From Moheibacter sp035515075 (GTDB lineage: Bacteria; Bacteroidota; Bacteroidia; Flavobacteriales; Weeksellaceae), in assembly GCA_035515075.1 (NCBI GenBank), contig DATJBZ010000037.1, positions 73,473 through 137,472 on the forward strand: a stretch of 64,000 nucleotides of DNA. Reading direction: 5' to 3'. Shown here one piece after another: positions 53,710 through 62,017 of the stretch. The notes beneath the pieces were generated by a model. It ran no database searches. It saw only the letters and a list, made by a program, of their open reading frames with translations, and was not told the DNA's origin. Position 1 is the stretch's first letter; each line of letters opens with the position of its first letter. Made by a program: the position numbers and the translations under genes.

Positions 53710-55458
53710 ATGAGAAAAAATTATTTATTGTTGATGACATTATTGTCTTGTGGGAGTGTATTCTCACAAAACTACAATAAGGTGGCTTCGATGAACGAGC
53801 AAGGCGAGATAACAGTAAAGGAGATTCAGAATTTAAATCAGAAAAACTCCAATTTATTGGCACCTGAACTCACTCCGTTTTTAGAATTTGGCGCTCCGTC
53901 TCATTTTATAAAAAACACGAGAGGCTTAACACTGGCTGATTTGGATGGTGACGGAACCGAAGAGTTAATTTTTGGAATCAATGAAAAACTCTACGCTTTA
54001 AAAGGAGACGGTACCTTACTATTTGAAAAAGAAATGGGATTGCCTGTCTTGCTTCCACCAGCAGTAGCAGATTTGAACAACGATGGAAAACCTGAAATTG
54101 TTTTAAATTATGGATACGCATCGACCGGCGGTGCAATAACAGTTTTGGACAATACAGGACATGAATTGCCAGGTTGGCCCGTGAATTTCAATAACCGTTG
54201 GATGATCAATGCACCTGCTTTAGCAGATGTGAATGGAGACGGAATCATGGAAATTGTAACAGGAGAAAGAGTGAGTGGAACAGTCGGGAGAATTCATATC
54301 TTAAAAATAGATGGAACATCATTCAGCCAAAACTGGCCTGTCGAAATTGGTTCAACACCAGCCTTCACGCCATCGATTGGTGATGTGAATGGAGATGGGA
54401 ATTTGAACATTGTCATTGCAGGCTCCTCTACGGGTATGAATGTATTTGATTTAAATGGAGAAAACTTACCTGGATTTCCTTTGGTCGAAACAGGAGTGAG
54501 TTATTCTTATCAATCACCAATGTTGGTCGATTTGGATGGTGATGGGAAACTTGAAATCGTAGGCAGCAACCACGGTGATAACTCACGATTCTATGTGATG
54601 AAACATGACGGAACTTTTCATGACGGTTGGCCAATTCCATTAGATAACTGGACTTTCTCACCTCCATCCGTAGCTGATGTAAATGGAGATGGGAATTATG
54701 AAATTTTTATGGGAATTCCTAATCTCAGCGAAGACGGAACAGACGTAGATGTAGTTTATGGATTGAATGCCAATGGAAGCAATATGAATGGATTTCCAAT
54801 CATGAAAAACGATGGAGGAAACGAAGGCGTGATTACCATTGCAGACATCAACAATGATGGAATTCCAGATATTATTTTTGGAAACAACACTACCGACAGT
54901 GACGGTAAAGGATATCTTCATGCTTTTTCTTCTGATGGAAGTGGTCAATTAGAAGGTTTCCCTTTGCGTCCAAAAGGAATGACTTTTATGAATGGAGCAG
55001 TAGTAGGAGACATCGATGGAGACGGCATGATGGATATTTCAATGATGTCTTATTCCTTATTTACAGGAGCAGTTGACTCAACTTTTGTTCACGCTTACAA
55101 TTTAAATGTTCCTTATGATCCAGCCAAAATCATCAGAAACGGCTACAAAGGAAGCAATACCAGAGACGGTTTGATTCAATCAGAAGCAGGAATGGGCGTG
55201 ATGGATCTAAGCCTTACAGGTGTTCAAATTTATCCCAATCCTTCTACAGGTGAATTGAACATCCAACTTTCAGAGAAAGTAAAGCAATTGGAAGTAAATG
55301 TTTTTGATTTGACGGGGCGCAAAGTTTTCCACCAAAAAGAAACTGCAACCATTCAAAACACAGCCAAATACAATCTAGAACAACTGCCTTCAGGAACATA
55401 TATCATTCAAGTCAAAGCCAATCAAAAGCTATCAGCCATGAAGTGGATCAAAAAGTAA
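53710..55458 (+). CDS. T9SS-exported FG-GAP/VCBS repeat protein
   Basis: A 582-residue secreted protein. The signal peptide (LLLMTLLSCGSVFS) is followed by seven or more FG-GAP/VCBS blades (ADLDGDGTEELIFG, ADLNNDGKPEIVLN, ADVNGDGIMEIVTG, GDVNGDGNLNIVIA and later copies), an integrin-like beta-propeller with DxDxDG calcium loops. The C-terminus (from about residue 505) is a type A T9SS sorting domain: VQIYPNPSTGELNIQ, VFDLTGRKVF, and LPSGTYIIQVKANQK. It should be secreted or surface-attached; ligand unknown. Direct copies of a composite repeat flank it. Confidence 0.92.
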   Translation: MRKNYLLLMTLLSCGSVFSQNYNKVASMNEQGEITVKEIQNLNQKNSNLLAPELTPFLEFGAPSHFIKNTRGLTLADLDGDGTEELIFGINEKLYALKGDGTLLFEKEMGLPVLLPPAVADLNNDGKPEIVLNYGYASTGGAITVLDNTGHELPGWPVNFNNRWMINAPALADVNGDGIMEIVTGERVSGTVGRIHILKIDGTSFSQNWPVEIGSTPAFTPSIGDVNGDGNLNIVIAGSSTGMNVFDLNGENLPGFPLVETGVSYSYQSPMLVDLDGDGKLEIVGSNHGDNSRFYVMKHDGTFHDGWPIPLDNWTFSPPSVADVNGDGNYEIFMGIPNLSEDGTDVDVVYGLNANGSNMNGFPIMKNDGGNEGVITIADINNDGIPDIIFGNNTTDSDGKGYLHAFSSDGSGQLEGFPLRPKGMTFMNGAVVGDIDGDGMMDISMMSYSLFTGAVDSTFVHAYNLNVPYDPAKIIRNGYKGSNTRDGLIQSEAGMGVMDLSLTGVQIYPNPSTGELNIQLSEKVKQLEVNVFDLTGRKVFHQKETATIQNTAKYNLEQLPSGTYIIQVKANQKLSAMKWIKK

Positions 55459-55502
55459 TGATCTTAAATAACTATTGATAACACTTTAGAGTGTTTGAAT
55501 TT

Positions 55503-55534
55503 AAAAGCAGCTGTTTTACAATAGCTGCTTTTTT
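55503..55534 (+). terminator. Rho-independent terminator
   Basis: A 10-bp perfect stem AAAAGCAGCT with AGCTGCTTTT, ten-base loop and a T run, 45 bases after the FG-GAP stop. Confidence 0.9.
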
Positions 55535-55627
55535 ATTGTAAAACGTACGAAGTAAGAAAATGAAATCTTAATGGTAAATAAAAAAAATAAGCGTTCACAT
55601 TTGAATTTATAGCAATCTTTAAAAAGT

Positions 55628-55768
55628 CCCCTCTTTGAAGAGGGGATTTAGGGGAGATGTTACATCAATGTAGAAAACCCTTAAATTATCTTAATTCCTT
55701 CATGTTTAAAAAGTTTCGATTTCTATTGATTAACTCTCTTAATCCCCTTAATTTCTTAATGGTAAAAA
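55628..55768 (+). repeat. Mosaic repeat modules, copy 3 (B then A)
   Basis: Block B (CCCCTCTTTGAAGAGGGG at 55628-55645, then ATTTAGGGGAGATG) and, 80 bases on, block A (TTAACTCTCTTAATCCCC followed by TTAATTTCTTAATGG). The linker hairpin TTCATC-ATC-GATGAA (55781-55795) separates this A block from the next one. Confidence 0.75.
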
Positions 55769-55817
55769 TTTCGAGCTATGTTCATCATCGATGAAACTAC
55801 TGCCGACTTATTTTTTC

Positions 55818-55958
55818 AAAAGCTATGTTCCTATGTGGTTAATTCTCTTAATCCCCTTAATTTCTTAATGGTAAAGAAAGAAGCGATTTCATCTTATACG
55901 ACTTTTCAAATAAATAGAAAACCTCCTCTCTTCGAAGAGGGGATTGAGGGGAGATGTT
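55818..55958 (+). repeat. Mosaic intergenic repeat, copy 4 (A-linker-B, direct repeat of copy 2)
   Basis: AGCTATGTTCCTATGTGG, then block A (TTCTCTTAATCCCCTTAA, TTTCTTAATGG, TAAAGAAAGAAGCG), a variable linker, and block B as CCTCTCTTCGAAGAGGGG (55925-55942), where a C-to-T change turns one pair into a wobble and keeps the hairpin. Same orientation and order as copy 2. Confidence 0.8.
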
Positions 55959-55978
55959 TTTCAAACCAATATCATTCG

Positions 55979-56202
55979 CATTCATAAAACAAGCAGTTGC
56001 ATTTGTGATATGAACGATGGTATTTATGAAACAAGCAGTTGCATTTATGATATGAACGTTGGCATTCATAAAACAAGCAGTTACATTTATGATATGGACG
56101 ATGGCATTTATGAAACAAGCAGTTGCATTTATGATATGAACGATGGCATTCATGAAACAAGTGGTTGCATTTATGATATGAACGTTGGCATTTAGAAAAC
56201 GG
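55979..56202 (+). repeat. Minisatellite: five 42-bp units plus a partial one, each made of two 21-bp halves
   Basis: Units start at 55979, 56021, 56063, 56105 and 56147, with a partial sixth at 56189. Each is 42 bp and consists of two related 21-bp halves that both begin CATTTATGA/CATTCAT; one half ends in CAAGCAGTTG and the other in ACGATGG or ACGTTGG. The first half of each 42-bp unit alternates between CATTCAT and CATTTAT or TATTTAT. Because 42 is divisible by three, several frames stay open through it, but no start signal supports a gene. It directly follows repeat copy 4. Confidence 0.9.
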
Positions 56203-56258
56203 TCAACGTTAATTAGGCATGGACACATTTCTAATATCTAACTCCTAATGTCTAATCT

Positions 56259-57590
56259 CTAATCCCCGACCCGCCTATTATTCAATACCCTGAACCAAAC
56301 CACCAAAGCGCCTGCTCTAATCAACATCCAAACCAAAAAAGCCATCCAAATGGCATGAAGTTTTAGACCAAAATAATCTGCAACCAACAAAGTCGGAAAA
56401 AAGCCCAAAAAGGTAGCGGCCAATAAAGTATTGCGCAAATAAGCGGCTTCGCCCAATCCTTTAAAAATGCCATCAAAAACAAAGGCAATAGCATTAATCG
56501 GTTGCATCAATAAAACCATCCAGAATACACCACTAAACAAGATCAAAACCGAATTTTCTTTGTTGAATACCCAACCGATCGAATCATAAAATAATGCACA
56601 AACCAACACCAAACCCAAAGAAATCACGACCGAATACAAACTAACATCTTTGCTCAACTGCCAAAGTTTACGGTAAGATTTTTCGCCCAGTAATTTTCCA
56701 CTGATGGCATTTCCAGCGCTGGCATAACCATCGATAAAGAAAGAGAAAAACAACCAAATATTCATCAAAATACTCTGCGCCGCAATGTAGTTTTTGCCAT
56801 AACCCGTCGCATAAGCATTCGCCAAATAAATCGCAAAGTTCAACGCCAAAGTCCGCACAAATAAATTCAACGCCATGGTCAACAAAGGTTGCATGGCTGG
56901 ATTGATCGTTCGACTCAATCGAAAATGAAAAGGAGTTTTCTTGATGAAATAATAGATTGCCATCAAAAACATGACGAGTTGCGCCAACACTGAGGCATAA
57001 GCTGCACCTTTCAAATGCAGGGCAGGAACGATTCCGTCAATGCCAAAAACCAATAAGAAATCAAATACCACATTGACCAATAATCCTGCAAGACTGCATT
57101 TCATCGCCCAAAGTGTATTTTGCATGCCACGAAATACCCCGAAAATCGCAAAAGTGAGCAAGCTGAATGGATAGCCCAATGCACGGATTTGGTAATAATC
57201 CACCGCGTAGTTCAGTAACAAACCTTCGGCATTGTACGCCCGAAAAATGCTTGTTGCAAAAAAAGACGTCAACGCATAAATCATCAAACCCAGAAAGAAA
57301 CTGAACCACAAGATCTGCGGTACCAGCGTTTTGACAGCATGCAATCTTTTTGCGCCCAAGTGCTGAGAAACAGTCGCAGAGATCGCGGTTTTCAATTGCG
57401 CAACGATCCAAATGATGGCAGATAAAAATGAACCCACGATGCCTGCTGCTGCTAAAGCTTCGACCGAATGGGTTTTTACATTGCCAATCACCGCAATGTC
57501 GGTCAATGAAATCAAAGGTTCAGCTATGCCTGCAATGATGGCCGGAATCGCTAATCGGTTGATTTCTTTGAAGGAGACTTTTGTTGCCAA
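56259..57590 (-). CDS. MATE-family efflux transporter
   Basis: A 443-residue multidrug/toxin exporter of the DinF-like branch with twelve membrane helices. LAIPAIIAGIAEPLISLTDIAVIGN and ATVSQHLGAKRLHA are the N-terminal signature; the second half repeats the pattern. There is no ATG near the start. The frame opens at a TTG (57629), but that codon precedes the only promoter box (TATTTTTG, 57624-57617), and a terminator lies just upstream. The TTG at 57590 gives ATKVSFKEINRLAIP, so it is preferred. Confidence 0.9.
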   Translation of the reverse strand: MATKVSFKEINRLAIPAIIAGIAEPLISLTDIAVIGNVKTHSVEALAAAGIVGSFLSAIIWIVAQLKTAISATVSQHLGAKRLHAVKTLVPQILWFSFFLGLMIYALTSFFATSIFRAYNAEGLLLNYAVDYYQIRALGYPFSLLTFAIFGVFRGMQNTLWAMKCSLAGLLVNVVFDFLLVFGIDGIVPALHLKGAAYASVLAQLVMFLMAIYYFIKKTPFHFRLSRTINPAMQPLLTMALNLFVRTLALNFAIYLANAYATGYGKNYIAAQSILMNIWLFFSFFIDGYASAGNAISGKLLGEKSYRKLWQLSKDVSLYSVVISLGLVLVCALFYDSIGWVFNKENSVLILFSGVFWMVLLMQPINAIAFVFDGIFKGLGEAAYLRNTLLAATFLGFFPTLLVADYFGLKLHAIWMAFLVWMLIRAGALVVWFRVLNNRRVGD

Positions 57591-57616
57591 AGGAAAGGAG
57601 TTAAAAATTGAAAGAG

Positions 57617-57624
57617 CAAAAATA
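57617..57624 (-). promoter_or_regulatory. -7 box of the MATE gene
   Basis: TATTTTTG on the minus strand between the TonB-receptor terminator and the TTG at 57590. Confidence 0.45.
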
Positions 57625-57631
57625 GCCAATT

Positions 57632-57658
57632 AAAAAATCCCACAGTAAAGTGGGATTT
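57632..57658 (-). terminator. Rho-independent terminator of the TonB receptor gene
   Basis: A 9-bp perfect stem AAATCCCAC with GTGGGATTT, six-base loop, and a T run on the minus strand. Confidence 0.85.
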
Positions 57659-57679
57659 GGAGATTTTATTTTAGAAGTA

Positions 57680-60118
57680 TTAAAACTTCATTCTAATTTT
57701 CGCATTGATGAATCTTCCGGTCAAACGATTGGGCACCCCATAAATTTGAGAAGAATTCACATCGCGTACCCACGTATTGCTGATTTCGTTTCGGATGTCA
57801 AAAATATTGAACAAATCTACGCCCAAAGACAATTCTTTGAATTTCCCCCAAAACTTGCCTTTGGCTTTCAAATCATCTTGGTTGATGATTTCTTTGATGA
57901 AACCAATGTCGACTCTTTTGTAGTCCGACAAATAATTGGTGTAATCATACGGATCAGTCAAAGGTGGTGCGCCATTGGGCAAACCTGCCGCATACACCAA
58001 GTTCACATTGACTTTAAAAGAAGGCAAAATCGGCATATAATCTTGGAAGAAAATCGACGCTTTGAAACGTGGGTCAGTTGGCAAAGGAATGTCGCCGCGA
58101 CCGTCGATGTTTTGGTAAGCGCGTGCATAAGACAAACTCAACCAAGAATCTACACCTGGAACAAATTCACCAAACAAACGCATGTCGATACCATAAGCAT
58201 GCCCTTTGGCGTTGTTGTCCGCAGTATAACGCACCCGCACATTGTCCACAAAATAAGGGTTCAAATCATTGAATATCTTATAATACACCTCTGTAGTCAA
58301 TTTAAAAGGACTGTTCCATAGTTCAAATTCATAATCATTTCCTGCAATAAAGTGAATCGATTGTTGGGATTTGACGTCTTTGTTCAATTGTCCTTCCAAA
58401 TCACGTACTTCTCTGTAAAATGGCGGTTGATAATAAATACCTGTATTGAATCGGAAAGTCATGTCTTTGTCCCAATCCGGTTTGATGGCGATTTGCGCTC
58501 TGGGCGAAAGGTTCATTTCTTCATTGAAATCCCAATAAGTTGCGCGAAGTCCACCGTTGATCAAAACTTTAGAATTGCCCCATTTCAACTTCTTGGTGTA
58601 TTGCGCAAAAGCAGTAAAGCGATTGGATTTCAAATTGTTTTTGGCATGTACACTATAATTCAAATTCAAATTGCCAGTATTGGGAACGCCAGGTTGATAA
58701 GGGTGCGGCAACGAAAAGCCCGAAGAATCGATCAATTGCCATTCACTCAACAAATCACGGATGTCTTCCGTTTGAAATTTCACGCCCCATTCGATGTCGT
58801 TGTTGCTGTCAAACCGGTAACGTCCTCTGTGCTGAATTCCTGCGACCAAAGCATCCAGGTTGTTTCTTGCATGATCGATTTGACTACCAATATTGTAAGT
58901 CGTGCTAACATTTCCTTGGCCATCCAATTCATTGATCAAATAAGCGCCATAAATGTCAAAATATTCTTTTTCTTTCGAATGAAAACCATAAGCATCCAAC
59001 ACCAAATCAACGTTTCGGTTGGGTCGGTGGTGCAAGGTCAATGAAGCTGTTTCTGTTTCAAAACGGTCTTCTTCATTTCCATCATAAAAAACTTTCAAAC
59101 TCATAGGATTGTCCAAAGAACCAAACCGCGTTTCTCTATCTTTTGGAATTAAATCAAATTTGCTATCGGTTTTTGCACCCAAGAAAGACAAATCCCATTT
59201 GGCATTGAAACGATAATTCAAATGCGCTTGTACATCATAATACACAGGATTCAAATCCGAATTGCTGTCCATGGTGCTCAAAACCAAATTTCGATCTTGG
59301 TAACGTGCACCGACGATGGCAGAGAATTTTTTGTTTTTTGAAGCGCCACCAATGGTGAAATTTCCACCCATCAAACTGGCTTCTACACTGGCTTCAAATT
59401 CCTTCGGTCTTTTGTAAATGATGTCCAAAACACTCGACATTTTATCGCCATATTTGGGTTCCCAACCGCCCGCCGAGAAGTTGATCGCTTCCGTCATGGC
59501 TGGATTGACAAAGCCCAAACCTTCTTGCTCGCCCGAACGAACCAACTGCGGTTTGTAAATTTCAATGCCATTGACGTAAATCAAGTTTTCATCGAAGTTT
59601 CCACCACGCACACGGTATTGTGAAGTCAGTTCAGAGCCCACACTTACCATCGGTAAACTTCCTAAAAGTTCAGTCACACCGCCAGTTACGCCAACATTGA
59701 TTTGCATGGTCGCAGGGTCAAATGACGTACTTTGCAAAGGTTTTTCGATCACTCTTTGAAAGATGACCGCTTCGTCCAATTGGATGTTTTGATCAGTAGG
59801 CATCATCACATGGATGACGTGGTTTTCTCCTGCTTTAAGTTGAAATGTGTCTTTGAAAGGCACTTGTCCATCAAGTTGAAAGAGGACTTCGGTTTGCGTA
59901 TCTGCGGGGATTTCAATGCTGAAATTCCCATTGTTGTCCGAGTAAGTCATTTGATCATTGGCAGAAATCTCCACATCAAACAGCGGATATTGGTTTTCGT
60001 CCATGACTTTTCCACTGATTTGTTGTGCTTGTGCCAAGCCAAACAATAAGATAAAACCAAGAAATAAGTTAATTCTTGTTGAAATTCGCTTGATAGGTTG
60101 CGGTGTTATTTTTTTCAT
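57680..60118 (-). CDS. TonB-dependent receptor with carboxypeptidase-like N-terminal domain
   Basis: An 812-residue outer-membrane receptor. The signal peptide (INLFLGFILLFGLAQAQ) is followed by a CarboxypepD_reg-like domain (QISGKVMDENQYPLFDVEIS, residues ~32-115), a plug domain (about 120-235, with YRVRGGNFDENLIYVNGIEI), and a 22-strand barrel ending in RFINAKIRMKF with terminal Phe. No SusD gene is adjacent, so it is not a classic Sus pair. The start lies 50 bases inside the end of the upstream M23 peptidase gene, indicating coupling. Ligand unknown. Confidence 0.92.
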   Translation of the reverse strand: MKKITPQPIKRISTRINLFLGFILLFGLAQAQQISGKVMDENQYPLFDVEISANDQMTYSDNNGNFSIEIPADTQTEVLFQLDGQVPFKDTFQLKAGENHVIHVMMPTDQNIQLDEAVIFQRVIEKPLQSTSFDPATMQINVGVTGGVTELLGSLPMVSVGSELTSQYRVRGGNFDENLIYVNGIEIYKPQLVRSGEQEGLGFVNPAMTEAINFSAGGWEPKYGDKMSSVLDIIYKRPKEFEASVEASLMGGNFTIGGASKNKKFSAIVGARYQDRNLVLSTMDSNSDLNPVYYDVQAHLNYRFNAKWDLSFLGAKTDSKFDLIPKDRETRFGSLDNPMSLKVFYDGNEEDRFETETASLTLHHRPNRNVDLVLDAYGFHSKEKEYFDIYGAYLINELDGQGNVSTTYNIGSQIDHARNNLDALVAGIQHRGRYRFDSNNDIEWGVKFQTEDIRDLLSEWQLIDSSGFSLPHPYQPGVPNTGNLNLNYSVHAKNNLKSNRFTAFAQYTKKLKWGNSKVLINGGLRATYWDFNEEMNLSPRAQIAIKPDWDKDMTFRFNTGIYYQPPFYREVRDLEGQLNKDVKSQQSIHFIAGNDYEFELWNSPFKLTTEVYYKIFNDLNPYFVDNVRVRYTADNNAKGHAYGIDMRLFGEFVPGVDSWLSLSYARAYQNIDGRGDIPLPTDPRFKASIFFQDYMPILPSFKVNVNLVYAAGLPNGAPPLTDPYDYTNYLSDYKRVDIGFIKEIINQDDLKAKGKFWGKFKELSLGVDLFNIFDIRNEISNTWVRDVNSSQIYGVPNRLTGRFINAKIRMKF

Positions 60119-61766
60119 CCCAAACTTTTAATTCTAATTGATGTTTTCCGTTGTCAATTTTTTCACGATTCAAATCAATGGTCAACGATTTTGTTTTTTG
60201 GTCATAATTGGTCAAAATCCATCGGCCGTCTATGTAAGCTGAAAATCCAGCAATCCCAGACTGGCTGTCATTTATCGTGAATTTTATGAGTCCATTCTTG
60301 CCCGTAAATGTAGTGTTTTCTTTGATATTAACAGGATTTATGTTGGGTTTTGACTGGTCAATTTCAACCGAAAAAGTACCAAAATTTCTGGCGTTGCCCA
60401 CCACTTTTCCGTTTTTGTATTCGGCTTGGATGTATTCTTTCTTCCAAGCGCCACGGTATTGGTATTCACGCACCAAAATTGCTTTGTCCAATTGTGCCGT
60501 AGGTAAATTCTCGGGCGTGATGGCCAAAGTAAAATGGTTGTGAACGGGAATGTTCCAATCATGCACGGCGTGTTTTCCGTTGTTTGTTTTTCGGTAATCG
60601 AAAGACAGGTCTTCATAGATTACGCCTTTGGGCAAGGAAATTTCGATGTTTTCTGCTTTGAAATAGTTTTCTTGGTTCCAATGAAAAACAGGAAGATCCG
60701 AAGTTTGTGAAATGGAAGTTGACGGCTTTTTTCCAATCACTTTAAAGTTTCCTTCTCTTTTGTTGCCTGCGAAATCTTTCACCTCAATTCGGATGGCATA
60801 CGTTTTCCCTTCTTCTAAATTTAAGATGCCGTCATTCTTGACGTTGGAATACATTTGCAGCGGATCGCCTGCTTTTTTGTACAATTGATACACCCAACTG
60901 TTGTTTTTCATGCGGTCTTCATAATCGACCAAACAATTGATCGCGCGTGTCGTCTCAAAATTCAATCGATCGTTGGTGTAGGTATAATAGATGTCGTCAT
61001 TCACAAAGACGTTGATTTGATAGACGCCGTTTTGATTTTCAGCGCCATTGTGTTGGTCATACGCTTTTACACCAAAACCTACTTTTCCTGCTGCGCTGAT
61101 TTGTGCACCATTGGCAACGGTTTGTCGGCTGGTTTTTTCCCAATGATTTTCAGGAATGGCATACAGATACAATCCATTGAGCAAAGGATTTCTGGTGTCA
61201 GGAACATCAAATCCGAATAAAAAAGGATTGATTGGTTCTTCAGTTTGGGTATCTCTGATTTCGAAATGCAAATGCGGTCCGCCAGAACTTCCAGAATTTC
61301 CAGAAATGGCAATGATGTCGCTTTCTTTTACTTTTAATTCGTTGGCTTCGGGATAAATTTCAACCGAAAAAGTTTCATTTTTATATTGATAAGCACGAAC
61401 ATATTCCTCAATTTCTGAATTAAATTTCTGCAAATGCGCATAAACTGTTGTGTAACCGTTTGGATGGTCGATGTACAGAGCATTTCCGTAACCTCTTGGT
61501 GAAACATTGATTCTTGAAATAAAACCATCGCCCACCGCGTAAATGTTGTAACCTTCTTTTTGGTTGGTTTTGATGTCAATCCCACTATGAAAGTGATTGT
61601 TTCTTAATTCTCCAAAATTGCCCGAAAGAAAATTGGTAATGCCCAAAGGGTTTCTGAATGCACCTTTTGGATAGGTTGTAGAAGTTGTGGATTGTTGCGC
61701 CTCGCTGGGGGAGGAGCAAGCAATCAATGCAAATAAGAAGGACAACAAGATGTGGGATTGTCTCAT
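60069..61766 (-). CDS. M23 family metallopeptidase lipoprotein
   Basis: A 565-residue protein with a lipoprotein-like signal (LLSFLFALIACSS). The M23/LytM zinc endopeptidase domain covers ~residues 35-185: NNHFHSGIDI (His60, Asp64) and GGPHLHFEIR (His165, His167) give the zinc and catalytic residues. The long C-terminal part (about 200-560) is built of immunoglobulin-like beta domains. M23 enzymes cut peptidoglycan cross-links. A TAGTTTTG box lies at 61791-61784. It overlaps the TonB receptor gene. Confidence 0.92.
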   Translation of the reverse strand: MRQSHILLSFLFALIACSSPSEAQQSTTSTTYPKGAFRNPLGITNFLSGNFGELRNNHFHSGIDIKTNQKEGYNIYAVGDGFISRINVSPRGYGNALYIDHPNGYTTVYAHLQKFNSEIEEYVRAYQYKNETFSVEIYPEANELKVKESDIIAISGNSGSSGGPHLHFEIRDTQTEEPINPFLFGFDVPDTRNPLLNGLYLYAIPENHWEKTSRQTVANGAQISAAGKVGFGVKAYDQHNGAENQNGVYQINVFVNDDIYYTYTNDRLNFETTRAINCLVDYEDRMKNNSWVYQLYKKAGDPLQMYSNVKNDGILNLEEGKTYAIRIEVKDFAGNKREGNFKVIGKKPSTSISQTSDLPVFHWNQENYFKAENIEISLPKGVIYEDLSFDYRKTNNGKHAVHDWNIPVHNHFTLAITPENLPTAQLDKAILVREYQYRGAWKKEYIQAEYKNGKVVGNARNFGTFSVEIDQSKPNINPVNIKENTTFTGKNGLIKFTINDSQSGIAGFSAYIDGRWILTNYDQKTKSLTIDLNREKIDNGKHQLELKVWDEKNNTATYQANFNKN

Positions 61767-61903
61767 AGGTTAGAAATTTTTGACAAAACTAATCATTTCG
61801 AAGTGAATATTCCAATATTGAAAATGAACTCTATTAAGTTTGTATTCCTCTGTTTTTTTATTTTAGATGCAAAAATGATTTTTATGCTCGAAGGAAAATA
61901 TAC

Positions 61904-61911
61904 TATATTTG
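61904..61911 (+). promoter_or_regulatory. -7 box of the EEP-fold T9SS gene
   Basis: TATATTTG with a leader of ~100 bases before the ATG at 62018. Moderate support only. Confidence 0.45.
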
Positions 61912-62017
61912 AAAGTCAGTTATGAATCAATCTTGCTGTTGAATAAATTTATAACTGGCTAAATAATTAACCTTTAGACAATATTTAAACCTATTTCTTT
62001 GCTTTAAAATTGATGAC

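Noticed and set aside
55944..56195. Open frame of 14-residue repeats on the plus strand, and a longer one (55857-56228) on the minus strand
   Set aside because: Both are produced by the 42-bp repeat period, a multiple of three. The plus frame would start at a TTG inside repeat block B; no promoter, leader or domain supports either.
55979..56202. CRISPR array
   Set aside because: The units are contiguous, with no unique spacers of equal length and no cas genes in the window.
57650..59044. Long frames antisense to the TonB receptor (57650-58321 and 58352-59044)
   Set aside because: They lie within a well-supported coding sequence, have no recognisable domain and follow its codon phase.
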